Positions 19,873 through 29,387 are shown, counted from the stretch's first letter. The stretch is DNA of 64,000 nucleotides from Pseudomonadota bacterium (GCA_022709365.1 JAKLIY010000014.1:26531-90530); one strand, 5' to 3'. The notes: a model not told the origin generated them from the sequence alone. A program made the numbers and translations.

Positions 19873-20727
19873 TCAGCGCCTTGCCCGGAAAATCACCGCG
19901 CCCAGAATGATCGCCCCACCGACGATAGCCCATGGACTCGGCTGCTCACCCATCATCAGGAACACCCAGACCGGATTCAGCACCGGTTCGATCATCGGGA
20001 TCAAAATGCCTTCTACCGCCATGACATGGCGCAACGCCAGCGCGTACAGGATATACGGCAGACCCAGTTGCACCACGCCCAACAGGATGAGGCCGATCCA
20101 GCTCGACAGATCCGGCATGGACTGGAACATGAACGGCAGGCCAATCATGCCGGCCAGCAGATTGCCGAGCAGCAGCGAGGGCAAGGCGGAACCGTCCTTC
20201 TGTCGGCGCAGAAACAGGGTCAGCCAGGCGAAGCACAGTCCACTTAACAAGGCGATGCCATTGCCCAGATAGCCATCCAGCGTCAGCTCATCGAGGAAAA
20301 ACAACACCATGCCGCCCATCATGATCAACAGAATCAGCCAATCGCGGCGACTGACTCGTTCACCCAGAAACCACGGGCTGAACAGAACGACGTAAACCGG
20401 CGCGGTGTATTGCAGCAAAATAGCGTTCGCGGCGGTGGTCAGCTTGTTAGCGATCACGAACAGCACGACCGTGCCAGCATAGGCCAGCGCACCGCCGATC
20501 TGTTCAAACGACCAGGTGAAGCGCAATTCATGGCGGAAAGCGATGCCGATGAGCGCCGCGCCGATCAGGCTGCGGGTTCCGGCAATCGCGACCGGATGCC
20601 AGTCCACCCATTTGATCAGCACCCCGCCCAGACTCCACAACACGGCGGTTGCTACCAGCATCCATACCGCACGGCGGTGCAGGGCGGCGGAATCAGTCGT
20701 TTTCAAGACGGGCGGCAGCGTAGACAA
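19873..20727 (-). CDS. EamA/DMT-family transporter
   Basis: Integral membrane protein of 284 residues with about ten hydrophobic helices in two EamA repeats (about 18-145 and 160-282). Typical blocks are VLWSLGGVLIKW, LLQYTAPVYVVLFSPWFLGERVSRRDW and the second-repeat ILIPMIEPVLNPVWVFLMMGEQPS. Family members export amino acids or metabolites; the substrate cannot be read. It begins four bases after the livF stop on the same strand, so it may be the last gene of the liv transcript. Confidence 0.88.
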   Translation of the reverse strand: MSTLPPVLKTTDSAALHRRAVWMLVATAVLWSLGGVLIKWVDWHPVAIAGTRSLIGAALIGIAFRHELRFTWSFEQIGGALAYAGTVVLFVIANKLTTAANAILLQYTAPVYVVLFSPWFLGERVSRRDWLILLIMMGGMVLFFLDELTLDGYLGNGIALLSGLCFAWLTLFLRRQKDGSALPSLLLGNLLAGMIGLPFMFQSMPDLSSWIGLILLGVVQLGLPYILYALALRHVMAVEGILIPMIEPVLNPVWVFLMMGEQPSPWAIVGGAIILGAVIFRARR

Positions 20728-20730
20728 AAG

Positions 20731-21447
20731 CTATTTCCCGGCCCCGCCCAGATAGGCGTCGCGGACTTCGGGATTGGCCAGCAACGCTTCGGCGCGATCC
20801 TCCAGCACGATCCGCCCGACCTCCATCACATAGCCGCGATGCGCCAGCTTCAACGCGGCGCGGGCATTCTGTTCCACCAGCACGATGGTGACGCCGGCTT
20901 CGTTGATTTCCCACAGGGTCTGAAAAATCGCCTTGACCAACAGCGGCGCCAGTCCCAGGCTCGGTTCGTCCAGCAGCAAGATGCGCGGCTGGGCCATCAA
21001 TGCCCGGCCAATCGCCAACATTTGCTGTTCGCCGCCGCTCAGCGTACCGGCCAGTTGTTCACGACGGTCCGCCAGCACCGGGAACAGTTCATGAATCCAG
21101 CGCAGGGTTTTAGCCATCCGGGGACGGTCGGTCTGGGTGAACGCGCCCAGATTCAGATTTTCCTGGACGGTCAACGTCCCAAAAATCCGGCGACCTTCCG
21201 GGGCCTGGGCAATACCCATCCCGACCAGTCGATGCGCGGGCGTTTTGTGAATCGGGCGACCCTCAAAGCGGATTTCGCCCCCCGCTGGACGCAGCAGGCC
21301 ACTAATAGCGCTCAACGTCGTGGTTTTCCCGGCGCCGTTTGCGCCAAGCAGGGTCACGATTTCGCCCTGACGGACGGACAGGTTGACGCCGTGCAACGCT
21401 TCAACATTGCCGTAGCGGACGTGCAGATTTTCGACTTCAAGCAACAT
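20731..21447 (-). CDS. livF: Branched-chain amino acid ABC transporter ATPase LivF
   Basis: ATP-binding subunit of 238 residues. Walker A is GANGAGKTT, the ABC signature LSGGEQQM, and Walker B ILLLDEPSLGL; the sequence is LivF-type throughout (MLLEVENLHVRYGNVEALHGVNL). In a normal liv operon it follows livG directly; here about 6.8 kb of restriction-modification and nuclease genes separate the two. It starts 16 bases after the stop of the helicase-nuclease gene, so it probably depends on read-through of the inserted genes. Confidence 0.95.
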   Translation of the reverse strand: MLLEVENLHVRYGNVEALHGVNLSVRQGEIVTLLGANGAGKTTTLSAISGLLRPAGGEIRFEGRPIHKTPAHRLVGMGIAQAPEGRRIFGTLTVQENLNLGAFTQTDRPRMAKTLRWIHELFPVLADRREQLAGTLSGGEQQMLAIGRALMAQPRILLLDEPSLGLAPLLVKAIFQTLWEINEAGVTIVLVEQNARAALKLAHRGYVMEVGRIVLEDRAEALLANPEVRDAYLGGAGK

Positions 21448-21462
21448 CGGTGTGTTCCGGGA

Positions 21463-24400
21463 TCAGGCTATTTTGGAAGATGCCAGCGGTTTAATTTCTT
21501 CGATCACTGTTTGCGGGTTCCTGCAAGCGTGAAACGCCCACTGCCCCAATTGTCCCCAATGGTTCACCGCGCTGACCCAGCGTTGCGCCGCCTGATGCTT
21601 GGCCCGATCTTTTTCCCGCTCTTCGCCCTTGATCTCCAGCAGCAGGGTCAGGCCGCTGGTCAACCGGACGACGAAGTCAGGGAAATACGCATGGGTGATG
21701 CCGAGATATTCGTAGGGAATCGACAGTTCCAGATGGTCATTGCGCGCGTAGCAAGCTACCACGTTCGTGGCTTGCTCCAGCCGGAAAACCGTTGCCTGCT
21801 CCCATGAACCGGTGTCGGCGACCACTTGATTGATGTGGCTGCGGATCGTCGGTACACAGGGTCGCGTGGTTTTGAAGTTGACCTCACCGGTGTTGCCTAT
21901 CGGCTTATAGCGGTTCAAACGCGGCAGCAACGGTGGTTCCCCGCCACTCGTATCGGGTTCAATGGCGGCTGTCAACCGCTCGACAATCCGGCGGACGTAG
22001 GTTTCGAGGCCCAGCTCACAGGGATGGCAACCGTTAAAATTGACCCGTTGCGTGACATAGGCATCGACGATCCGAAACACTTGGGGAAAGAGTTGATGTC
22101 GCCCCTGCAACCGCAGCTTGGGCGTTGCGCCTTCAATTCCCTCGCTCAGGGCTGCAACGATCAGGCGCGTGATCTCGAACTGGATGGTTTGGAGATGGGT
22201 GCTGGCGTAGTACGCCTCGCGATCCTGCGTAGCGGTGGCGAAACCGCCAGCGACCGAGGGATTGCCCACCTGATAGCCGACCTGGGGCTTCACGAAGACC
22301 GCAGTGGGCGTCAAGTCCGGCGCGAGCGACAGCGGTTCTATCGCTCCAACTTTGGCGGTGACGATGTTGTTGCGCAAGGCAAACGCATAGCCCTCGACGA
22401 TGGGAAAACGAATTTCGTAGTGCTGATGCGCTTCATCGGCGTGGACATGGTTCTTCGGTTGATCTTCGGGCGCAGCGGCCTGAGTCTGGCGACCCCGGAA
22501 CGGAATCACCGAGAACGGAACGCCGTAGATGTCCACATATTCCTCGGTGAGCAGGCCGGTTTCCGGATCAACGGTGTAATCCATCCGGCGCAAACCCCGG
22601 CCCACCACCTGCTCACAGAGCAACTGACTGAGGAAGGCGCGCAGGCCGAGAATTTGCGTGACGTTGTTCGCATCCCAGCCCTCGGTCAGCATCTGCACCG
22701 AAACCACGCAGCGCACCTGCTCGCCCGGCTGACCGATCTTGCCAACGGTATCAATGATCTGGCGCAACGCTTGGGCCGCTTCCTTTCTGGACGTTTTTGC
22801 ATCGTCCGACTCGGCCTCGGCCAGCAACCTGGAGTCGATGCGCAGGGTGGGCCGAAAGCCCTCACGGTTCGAGAACAGTTCCGGGAACAACTGACCCGTG
22901 CCGTAGACCGTCCGGGTCCTGGGCTTCTTTTTCCTGCTGGCCGTTCCCTCCTCGTCGTCAGTGCTTTCCGCTTCGTCGTGGGCTTCAACGATTTCCATAG
23001 TCTGCTCGCCGGAAATATTCCGGTAGAACAATTCGGCAATCTGAGTATTGTCGGCCACGATGATCATGACCGGCGGCGCCTGTTCCTGTCCGGGCTTGGC
23101 GTCCTGCAAATAGCTGGCGCGCTCCTGCCACTGGCTGGCCAGCGTGGTCAAGGCATCCTGGGCTTCGCGCCAGATTACCTCGGGTTTGGGCTTGCCGCCG
23201 GGCAGTTTTTCACCCGGCTGTAGCTGGCTGACGATGGCTTGCCACAGGCGGAAGAATTTTGGCTCCGGCTTGCCGGTGGTGTCCGACACGGGCAGGCGGG
23301 GAATCTTGACGATGCCCGACTCAATCGCATCGACCAGCCCGAAGTCGGAAACCAGCCACGGAAACGGCGAACCCTCAATGTAGCCACTGCCGCCCAGATA
23401 AAACGGCGTGGCTGACAAATCCACGACGAATTTCACGCCGCACGAGGCCTTCAGCCGATCCAGGCCGGATACCCAGACCGTCGCCTCCTCACGTTCCACC
23501 TTTTCCTCGGCGGTCAGCGCGCTGGTTTCCTCGACCGGTTTGGGTCGATAGGCATGGTGCGCCTCGTCATTCAGCACCATGATCGGCGCTCGTTCATACA
23601 ACTCGCCCAACACGCGGCGGGCGAACGCATCGGGGCTTTCCTCGCCCTTGTCGACCACGAGCCAGGTTTTGCCGCCTTCGGCGTGCGGACTTTCCGGGGC
23701 AAATTTGTGCCAGTTGGTGATCAACACCCGGCCCTTGAGCAACTCGGGCATCAGTTGGGACGGCACGATGTCGAACTGGCGGTAATAATTGTCGTCCCGA
23801 TCAGTGCGCAAGACTTGCAGGCGCTCGTAGATGGTCAGGTTCGGACACACTGCCAACACCGCGTTCGGAAAGCGCGCATCGCCCGGTACGCGACCGCGAT
23901 TGCAAAAGGCCCAAGCGATCAGCATCGCCATCACCACCGTTTTGCCGCTGCCGGTAGCCATTTTGCAGCCGTAGCGCAGCAGGGCTAACCGTTCAGTCCC
24001 CCCTTTTGAAAAAGGGGGGTTAGGAGGGATTTGTGACTGAGGGTCGCTCAGGGTCGGGAAAACCCTCGGTTCACTTTCGGTGATGAAGGAGGGCCGGAGG
24101 CCGGCAAGCAGCGCGTGGTAATCCTGCGGCGACAGACGCGGCGCGAAGCCGGTCTTGTGTCCCGAGGCCAGAATTTCATTGAGATAGATGATGGTCTCAA
24201 CGGCTTCCTGCTGGCAGAAAAACAGCCGACGCGGGCGGTCGGTACGCCCCCAGTGCGCTAACAATTGTCGGGTTACTGGCGTCGCGTTGCGGTAGTTCGA
24301 GTCCCGCCAGCGGCGCACATCCTCACGCAGCAGGTTCACCAGGGGCAAATCGTCGCGTTCTTCTTCTGCCAGCAGCGAGCGCTGGGTCGAACCGGTGCGC

Positions 24401-24633
24401 TGGGTGCGATACCAGTAGGACGCGGGCCGACGCCCCGCTTCTTCCCGAGCATCGCCAGTTTGCGTGTCGTACACCCAATGCCGGTCCGGCTCCAGATAGG
24501 GACTGCACAGGATCGGTTTGGAAACCGGTTGAATTGGAATCTCTTGCTGGGCCGGGTCGGCAGCTTTTTTACGATAAGACTCCCTCCCCCCTTGTGGGGT
24601 CGGGTCGGGGTGGGGGGTGGAATTACGCGCCAT
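21463..24633 (-). CDS. Type III-like restriction helicase-endonuclease (BPTD_3080-like Res subunit)
   Basis: Superfamily 2 helicase and nuclease of 1056 residues. The motifs are Walker A KMATGSGKTVV (about residue 230), DEAH-type NDEAHHAYRP, motif III DLSATPF and motif VI QVVGRGLRR. Near the C-terminus FPDFVVRLTSGLTLLLEIKG fits a PD-(D/E)xK nuclease core. It overlaps the methyltransferase stop by 11 bases, so the two are a Mod-Res pair that would cut DNA lacking the partner's methylation. Two palindromic repeats are embedded in frame: residues about 5-20 (PHPDPTPQGG) and about 198-216 (IPPNPPFSKGG), the latter just before Walker A. Whether the enzyme remains active is unknown; all motifs look intact. 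Confidence 0.88.
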   Translation of the reverse strand: MARNSTPHPDPTPQGGRESYRKKAADPAQQEIPIQPVSKPILCSPYLEPDRHWVYDTQTGDAREEAGRRPASYWYRTQRTGSTQRSLLAEEERDDLPLVNLLREDVRRWRDSNYRNATPVTRQLLAHWGRTDRPRRLFFCQQEAVETIIYLNEILASGHKTGFAPRLSPQDYHALLAGLRPSFITESEPRVFPTLSDPQSQIPPNPPFSKGGTERLALLRYGCKMATGSGKTVVMAMLIAWAFCNRGRVPGDARFPNAVLAVCPNLTIYERLQVLRTDRDDNYYRQFDIVPSQLMPELLKGRVLITNWHKFAPESPHAEGGKTWLVVDKGEESPDAFARRVLGELYERAPIMVLNDEAHHAYRPKPVEETSALTAEEKVEREEATVWVSGLDRLKASCGVKFVVDLSATPFYLGGSGYIEGSPFPWLVSDFGLVDAIESGIVKIPRLPVSDTTGKPEPKFFRLWQAIVSQLQPGEKLPGGKPKPEVIWREAQDALTTLASQWQERASYLQDAKPGQEQAPPVMIIVADNTQIAELFYRNISGEQTMEIVEAHDEAESTDDEEGTASRKKKPRTRTVYGTGQLFPELFSNREGFRPTLRIDSRLLAEAESDDAKTSRKEAAQALRQIIDTVGKIGQPGEQVRCVVSVQMLTEGWDANNVTQILGLRAFLSQLLCEQVVGRGLRRMDYTVDPETGLLTEEYVDIYGVPFSVIPFRGRQTQAAAPEDQPKNHVHADEAHQHYEIRFPIVEGYAFALRNNIVTAKVGAIEPLSLAPDLTPTAVFVKPQVGYQVGNPSVAGGFATATQDREAYYASTHLQTIQFEITRLIVAALSEGIEGATPKLRLQGRHQLFPQVFRIVDAYVTQRVNFNGCHPCELGLETYVRRIVERLTAAIEPDTSGGEPPLLPRLNRYKPIGNTGEVNFKTTRPCVPTIRSHINQVVADTGSWEQATVFRLEQATNVVACYARNDHLELSIPYEYLGITHAYFPDFVVRLTSGLTLLLEIKGEEREKDRAKHQAAQRWVSAVNHWGQLGQWAFHACRNPQTVIEEIKPLASSKIA
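23998..24032. repeat. Palindromic repeat inside the helicase gene
   Basis: CCCCCCTTTT and AAAAGGGGGG form a ten-base stem with a two-base loop, followed by TTAGGAGGGATTT. Read on the coding strand it gives the peptide NPPFSKGG. It is in frame and adds no stop. Same subtype as the element at 12584. Confidence 0.8.
24579..24621. repeat. Palindromic repeat at the 5' end of the helicase gene
   Basis: CTCCCTCCCCCC and GGGGTGGGGGG flank GGGTCGGG spacers. On the coding strand it encodes PHPDPTPQGG right after the start codon. It covers the Mod-Res junction, so it may have provided part of the Res N-terminus. Confidence 0.7.
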
Positions 24634-27600
24634 AAGTCGCTTGCCCCTCCAGCCGCAACACGCGCATGACTTCGTTGCCGCGTGGATCGATCACTTTGAC
24701 CGCGACGCGCTGATGTTTACCCGCCGCAAAAGGCAGGGACTCCGTGCCCGACAGCGCTTCAAAGGCGGATTCATCGACGACCGATTTCAGCGCTTTTGCC
24801 AGCTTTTCCCACGCGCTCTTGTCCGGGAAGAACGCCTGGGTGATGCAGAACACCCGCCCGTCGTAGTCGGTATCGACGAACCACGCGGCGACCTTGTCCA
24901 CCTTCGTAGCCAGAATGGTGTTTTCGACCGGGTTATAGATATCGACGCCTTCCAGCGTCACGGTGAACAGGCTGTCGTCGGCGGGGTTCAAAGCCACGCG
25001 CGGGCTGCCGAACACTGAGAACAACTGGGCGTTGGGCGTGTCCTTGAGCAGATTGCCCATGTTGACATCGGGGCGGATATGGGCCAGATGGCAACGGACT
25101 CGCGGGTTCGGATCGTCCTGAATCGTGGCCTGGGCGGCGGCATCGAACGAGAAGCCGGCAAATACCAGATTGTCAAAGCCGCGTCTGGCCGCGTAGAACA
25201 GCGCGTTTTCCACCTGCCAGGCGGTCACCGGCCCAAACTCCGGCCCGATTGACACTGCCACCGACGCTTTACTCCCCTCTCCTGTCGGTGGGAGAGGGGC
25301 CGGGGGAGAGGGCAACTCCCATTCCCCTTCGGCGTGCAGGAACTCCTCGCCCATCGGGGACAGCCGGGAAAACACCGCGACCTTGTTGTTGGGGAAGCGC
25401 ACGCCATCGGCGGCCAGCAGCCGGATCATCTTGTCGAGGAACGCCTCGGTATTCTGCGGCGCATCGGCGACTGATTCCGCCGCGAAGCCGTCCAGGTCCT
25501 CATCCGCGCCAGCCATCGGCGAAGGCTCGTCGAGCGTCAGTTCCGACGGCATCACCGCTTCCATGGTGAACGGCCCGGAGACGCGCACGACGTTCTTGCG
25601 AATGCGTGGCTTGTCCACCAATTCCTCGTTGTCGGCATTGGCGGCGATGGCGGCGTTGACCTCGTCCATCTTGGCGCGCCAGGCGGTGCGGTAAGCGGTC
25701 AGTGCGGTTTGCAAGTCTTGCGGCCAGTCCGGGTCAGTATCGAAAGGCGCTTCCCATTCATACCAGCCGGGGAAAGCGGCATCGACGGTCAGCTTGATCT
25801 TCGGATCACGGTTCGCCGGCGGCAACAGCCAGCGGCGACGATCCGCTTCGGTAATGGCCCGTTTGCCTTCGGTTTTCTGCTTGGCGGCGAGCTTGGTAGC
25901 CAGTTTCTGGCGCAGGTCTTTGCCAACCTTGCCCACTTCGGCATTCAACGCCACTAGCGCCGCATCCAGTCCCGGTTGATGACGGGCAAAAATGGCGTCA
26001 AGGGCGCTGTTCTGGGCGATAGATTTCAGCGTGACGTGGGGGACGGTTTCACAATCGAGCGTGGCAATGCCGCCCGATGCGGTTTTCAGCCACTGACCTT
26101 TGGGATTGCGGCGGCGGTCATCGTCGTTGAGTTCGCGCAGGGCAAAGTAATCGAATTTTGCCGTCAGCAGGCGTTGACGGGCCAAGGCCAAGGCAACGCG
26201 GGAGGTGTCTATCGTGATCCAACGTCGGCCCCATTGCTCGGCGACGTAGGCGGTGGTGCCGGAACCGCAGGTCGGGTCGAGGACGAGATCGCCGGGGTCG
26301 GTGGTCATCAGGAGGCAGCGTTCAATGACCTGACTTGATGTTTGAACGACATACCGTTTGGGATCGGAGCGTGACTGAACTCCCCAGGTGTCTTCCCAGA
26401 AACTCGATAAAGGATAAACGGGAAAGTCCTCAAGGTATCGAACAAACGCGATCGACCGACCCTCTTGAACTATACGGCGCGCACCGATTAGTCGTGCGAT
26501 CCCGGACTGGTTTGTTTTCCAGTAACCACTTCTTGGGACGCATACCACACCCTCAAAGTCGACATCGAATGCGGAGTTTTCGCCACCGCTTTGTGAAACC
26601 ATCGGACTCGGCCTGAATCGCTTACCGTCTGCGAACACGGATGCCGGCCCTCGCTCCCCGGAGGCACATTCAACGCTTGTATATTTTGAGGCACCCTCAC
26701 CGCCAATTTCCTTTCCAGAAAACAACTGGCGAAACTTGACGCGCTGACGGTCACGAGCAAACCAGAGCAAGTAGTCGTTGGTCCTTGATAACAAAATGCT
26801 GGTTTGACTACTTGTGGTCACAAATGGGATCACCGCGCAGAAATTCTCCGCCCCAAAAACCTCATCCATCACCATTCGCACCCGATGCAGATTCTCATCC
26901 GAAATCTGCACGAAGATCGAGCCGCTGTCCGCCAGCAACTCCTTCGCCACGATCAACCGGTCGCGCAAATAAGCCAGATAGGAATGCACGCCCAGCGTCC
27001 AGGTATCGCGGTACGCCTTGACCATTTCCGGCTCGCGGGTCAGGTCAGATTCCTTGTCTTTGACATCCCGCTTGCCCACTTCCGGCTGGAAGTTCGACGC
27101 GAATTTGATCCCGTAAGGCGGATCGACATAAATCATCTGCACTCGCCCGGCCAGGTTCTCACGCCGCGCCAGTGACGCCATCACCTGCAAGCTGTCGCCC
27201 AGGATCATACGATTGGCCCAGTCGATATCGTGCTGATAGAACTGCACCGCCTCGCGGTAGCTCAACTTGGGATCAGCAAACAGATCGCGCTGCACATCCT
27301 GCCGCGCCGCCACCTTGACGATAGCCTGCGCCGCAATGCGCTCATGCATGTGCAGGGCCACCGGCTCCACCTCGAACCCGCGCTTTTCCCGCTTGCCGGC
27401 CCACTCCAGCCACGGCTGTTGTTGACGCAGCGCCTCAGCCAACAGCGCGATTTCTTCACGGGTCAGCGCCCGCTGTTGCGCCGTGGTGAGCAGTTCCGGC
27501 CACTGATCTGCCGCGCCGGAGTTATCGAAACGCAACACCGGCGGGCGGTGCGGGTCGTAGGCATAGCGAATGCGCCGAGATTCTTCCAGCTTGCCCTGCG

Positions 27601-27712
27601 CGGCCAAACCCGCCGGTGGAATGTTGGTGCGCTTGGCGTCAAAGCGGTAATCAGCAATCAACTCCGGGGCTGGCGCGGGATCTTCAGCTTTTTTCCTGCC
27701 GCGTGCGGCCAT
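24623..27712 (-). CDS. Type III-like site-specific DNA methyltransferase (Mod subunit)
   Basis: N6-adenine or N4-cytosine methyltransferase of 1029 residues. The catalytic motif IV MIYVDPPYGIKF is near residue 197 and the AdoMet-binding motif I LDPTCGSGTTAYVAEQWG near 478, the beta-class order of type III Mod proteins. The long C-terminal half probably holds target recognition. ATG 27712 has AGGGAG five bases upstream and is better than an ATG at 27742 that would overlap the Uma2 gene. A repeat-derived insert (LPSPPAPLPPTGEGS, about residues 797-815) is in frame. Pairs with the downstream helicase-nuclease. Recognition sequence unknown. Confidence 0.88.
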   Translation of the reverse strand: MAARGRKKAEDPAPAPELIADYRFDAKRTNIPPAGLAAQGKLEESRRIRYAYDPHRPPVLRFDNSGAADQWPELLTTAQQRALTREEIALLAEALRQQQPWLEWAGKREKRGFEVEPVALHMHERIAAQAIVKVAARQDVQRDLFADPKLSYREAVQFYQHDIDWANRMILGDSLQVMASLARRENLAGRVQMIYVDPPYGIKFASNFQPEVGKRDVKDKESDLTREPEMVKAYRDTWTLGVHSYLAYLRDRLIVAKELLADSGSIFVQISDENLHRVRMVMDEVFGAENFCAVIPFVTTSSQTSILLSRTNDYLLWFARDRQRVKFRQLFSGKEIGGEGASKYTSVECASGERGPASVFADGKRFRPSPMVSQSGGENSAFDVDFEGVVCVPRSGYWKTNQSGIARLIGARRIVQEGRSIAFVRYLEDFPVYPLSSFWEDTWGVQSRSDPKRYVVQTSSQVIERCLLMTTDPGDLVLDPTCGSGTTAYVAEQWGRRWITIDTSRVALALARQRLLTAKFDYFALRELNDDDRRRNPKGQWLKTASGGIATLDCETVPHVTLKSIAQNSALDAIFARHQPGLDAALVALNAEVGKVGKDLRQKLATKLAAKQKTEGKRAITEADRRRWLLPPANRDPKIKLTVDAAFPGWYEWEAPFDTDPDWPQDLQTALTAYRTAWRAKMDEVNAAIAANADNEELVDKPRIRKNVVRVSGPFTMEAVMPSELTLDEPSPMAGADEDLDGFAAESVADAPQNTEAFLDKMIRLLAADGVRFPNNKVAVFSRLSPMGEEFLHAEGEWELPSPPAPLPPTGEGSKASVAVSIGPEFGPVTAWQVENALFYAARRGFDNLVFAGFSFDAAAQATIQDDPNPRVRCHLAHIRPDVNMGNLLKDTPNAQLFSVFGSPRVALNPADDSLFTVTLEGVDIYNPVENTILATKVDKVAAWFVDTDYDGRVFCITQAFFPDKSAWEKLAKALKSVVDESAFEALSGTESLPFAAGKHQRVAVKVIDPRGNEVMRVLRLEGQATYGA
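25272..25312. repeat. Palindromic repeat inside the methyltransferase gene
   Basis: CCCCTCTCC (25274-25282) and GGAGAGGGG (25291-25299) are perfect arms around an eight-base loop, with a further GGGGGAGAGGG outside. On the coding strand it encodes LPSPPAPLPPTGEG in the open frame. Same family as the elements at 2635 and 32926. Confidence 0.8.
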
Positions 27713-27732
27713 GAATTCTCCCTGTTCAGTTT

Positions 27733-28302
27733 TTATGCCCACAGGTCAGCCAGTGGAAACGCAATCGCGTCGAAAGGAACCGCGCTGACTTGATCAGCTT
27801 CCTGATGAACGCCTTCCAACTGCCAGCGCCCGTTGCTCAATACAAACACTTCCAGCGTATGCAGCGCGGGGTCAATCAGCCATAGAAAGGGAATGCCCTG
27901 TTGGGCGTAAATCGGCATCTTGTCCACCCGGTCGGTGCGCGCCGTACTGGGCGAGAGAATTTCACAGACCCAGTCCGGCGGCAGGGTGAAAAAGGCGATA
28001 TCCGGGATGACCGGCAAGCGTTCCCGCCGCCAACCGGCTAAATCGGGTACGAGGATGTGCGGCCCCAGATGCAATTCCGGTTCATCCAGAATCCACCAAC
28101 CACCTGGACCCCCGCGCCCTTTATGAAATGGCCCAACCAATTCATCGCCGAGAGCAGAACTGGTTACCGCATGTTTGGGCGCCGGGCGTGGATGGGTAAT
28201 CAATTGGCCGTGAATGATCTCCCCAACAAGGTTATCGGGCAGATCAAACAGGTCTTCGTAAGTTGCGAATTGATGAGAGGGCGTCTTAATGTCAGGGTTC
28301 AT
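27733..28302 (-). CDS. Uma2-family (DUF820) putative endonuclease
   Basis: Protein of 189 residues with the PD-(D/E)xK fold of Uma2/DUF820. Visible active-site pieces are LVPDLAGWRRE, the glutamate in VCEILSPST and the lysine in DRVDKMPIY. LWLIDP is also typical. Uma2 genes are numerous in some bacteria and their role is unresolved; a transposon or defence link has been suggested. Its ATG lies inside the 3' end of livG (11-base overlap) and its stop is 21 bases before the methyltransferase ATG, so it could be co-translated with either. A part in the neighbouring restriction system is possible but unproved. Confidence 0.85.
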   Translation of the reverse strand: MNPDIKTPSHQFATYEDLFDLPDNLVGEIIHGQLITHPRPAPKHAVTSSALGDELVGPFHKGRGGPGGWWILDEPELHLGPHILVPDLAGWRRERLPVIPDIAFFTLPPDWVCEILSPSTARTDRVDKMPIYAQQGIPFLWLIDPALHTLEVFVLSNGRWQLEGVHQEADQVSAVPFDAIAFPLADLWA

Positions 28303-29059
28303 CTTCAGCGCCTAAATACGCCTCGATCACTTTCGGATCATGGCGCACCTGTTCCGGCGGCCCTTCAGCGATTTTGCCGCCGTATTCCAGCACCACCAGT
28401 TTCTCGCAGGCCCGCATCACCAGACGCATATCGTGTTCAATCAACAAGATCGTGACGCCGCGCTGCTGAATTCGCCCGATCAGTCCAATCAACGCCTCGG
28501 TTTCTTGTTCATTCATGCCGCCCGCCGGCTCGTCGAGAATCAGCAGGCGGGGTTCCGTCGCCAGCGCCCGGGCGATTTCCAGCCGGCGCTGATCGCCATA
28601 CGCCAGATTCCGCGCCATGGTCAGCGCCTGCGAGCCGAGGCCGACGAATTCCAGTTCCTGCAACGCCCGATCCGTCGCTTCCTGCTCTTCGCGGCGTTGG
28701 GCCGGCAACCGCAACATGGCGCTCAAAATGCCGGAATGCATCCGATAATGGCGACCCGCCAACACATTCTCCAAGGCGGTCAACCGCTGAAAAAGCCGAA
28801 TATTCTGAAAGGTGCGGGCGATGCCCAAGGCAATGATGCGGTGGGTGCGCAGGTCAGATAGCGATACGCCATCAAACACCATGTCGCCCTGGTTAGGTCG
28901 ATAATGGCCGGTAATCAGATTAAACACTGTGGTCTTACCCGCGCCGTTGGGACCGATCAGCCCCACCACCGCGCCCTTCTCGACGGTGAATGAGACCTCC
29001 TTGACCGCAGTCAGTCCGCCGAAGGTTTTTGTCAGGTGATGCAGGGTGAGCAGGTCCAT
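28292..29059 (-). CDS. livG: Branched-chain amino acid ABC transporter ATPase LivG
   Basis: ATP-binding subunit of 255 residues. Walker A is GPNGAGKTT, the signature region [16 protein letters not shown] (LivG-type, with the usual LSYGQQ modified), and Walker [13 protein letters not shown], the AGMN-like ending typical of LivG. It should heterodimerise with LivF to drive LivHM. Downstream, livF is displaced by the restriction-modification block. The stop codon overlaps the Uma2 start. Confidence 0.95.
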   Translation of the reverse strand: MDLLTLHHLTKTFGGLTAVKEVSFTVEKGAVVGLIGPNGAGKTTVFNLITGHYRPNQGDMVFDGVSLSDLRTHRIIALGIARTFQNIRLFQRLTALENVLAGRHYRMHSGILSAMLRLPAQRREEQEATDRALQELEFVGLGSQALTMARNLAYGDQRRLEIARALATEPRLLILDEPAGGMNEQETEALIGLIGRIQQRGVTILLIEHDMRLVMRACEKLVVLEYGGKIAEGPPEQVRHDPKVIEAYLGAEDEP

Positions 29060-29111
29060 GGTCGGGATGTCAGCGATTTAGGATAGGCTTATGTGGAAAA
29101 ATCCATCCGGG

Positions 29112-29387
29112 CTATGCGGCCTGAAGTAATGGCGCCAACTCAATATCATCCATCGGCAATAAGTCCAAATCGCTGAGTACATGATTAATATCCGCTACGG
29201 TGACTTTCGTAGGCGCTGTGATTTCAATTCCAATGGGATTTCCGCTTGGACCAAAATCAATGACTATGCCTGGTTCAACTTTTAACGTGCGGCAACTTTT
29301 CTCCCCGGTCTTCCTCGGTAAATAGAGGTATGCAGCAATCGGCTGGCCATGACGAAACGTGACTTCCAAATATAATTTTTTCATCAT
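29112..29387 (-). CDS. DUF2283 domain protein
   Basis: Small protein of 91 residues matching DUF2283: LYLEVTFRHGQPIAAYLYLPR followed by VEPGIVIDFGPSGNPIGIEITAP. Its ATG overlaps the stop of the DUF4258 gene by one base (TAATG), so the two are coupled. DUF4258/DUF2283 pairs are widespread and are usually discussed as toxin-antitoxin-like modules; DUF2283 would be the antitoxin-like partner. No direct evidence of toxicity here. Confidence 0.78.
   Translation of the reverse strand: MMKKLYLEVTFRHGQPIAAYLYLPRKTGEKSCRTLKVEPGIVIDFGPSGNPIGIEITAPTKVTVADINHVLSDLDLLPMDDIELAPLLQAA

Noticed and set aside
20410..23223. Two long open frames of about 465 codons on the + strand opposite livF and the helicase gene
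   Set aside because: They are antisense to well-conserved genes, have no family resemblance, no ribosome sites and low-complexity His/Gln/Arg-rich products typical of GC-rich shadow frames.
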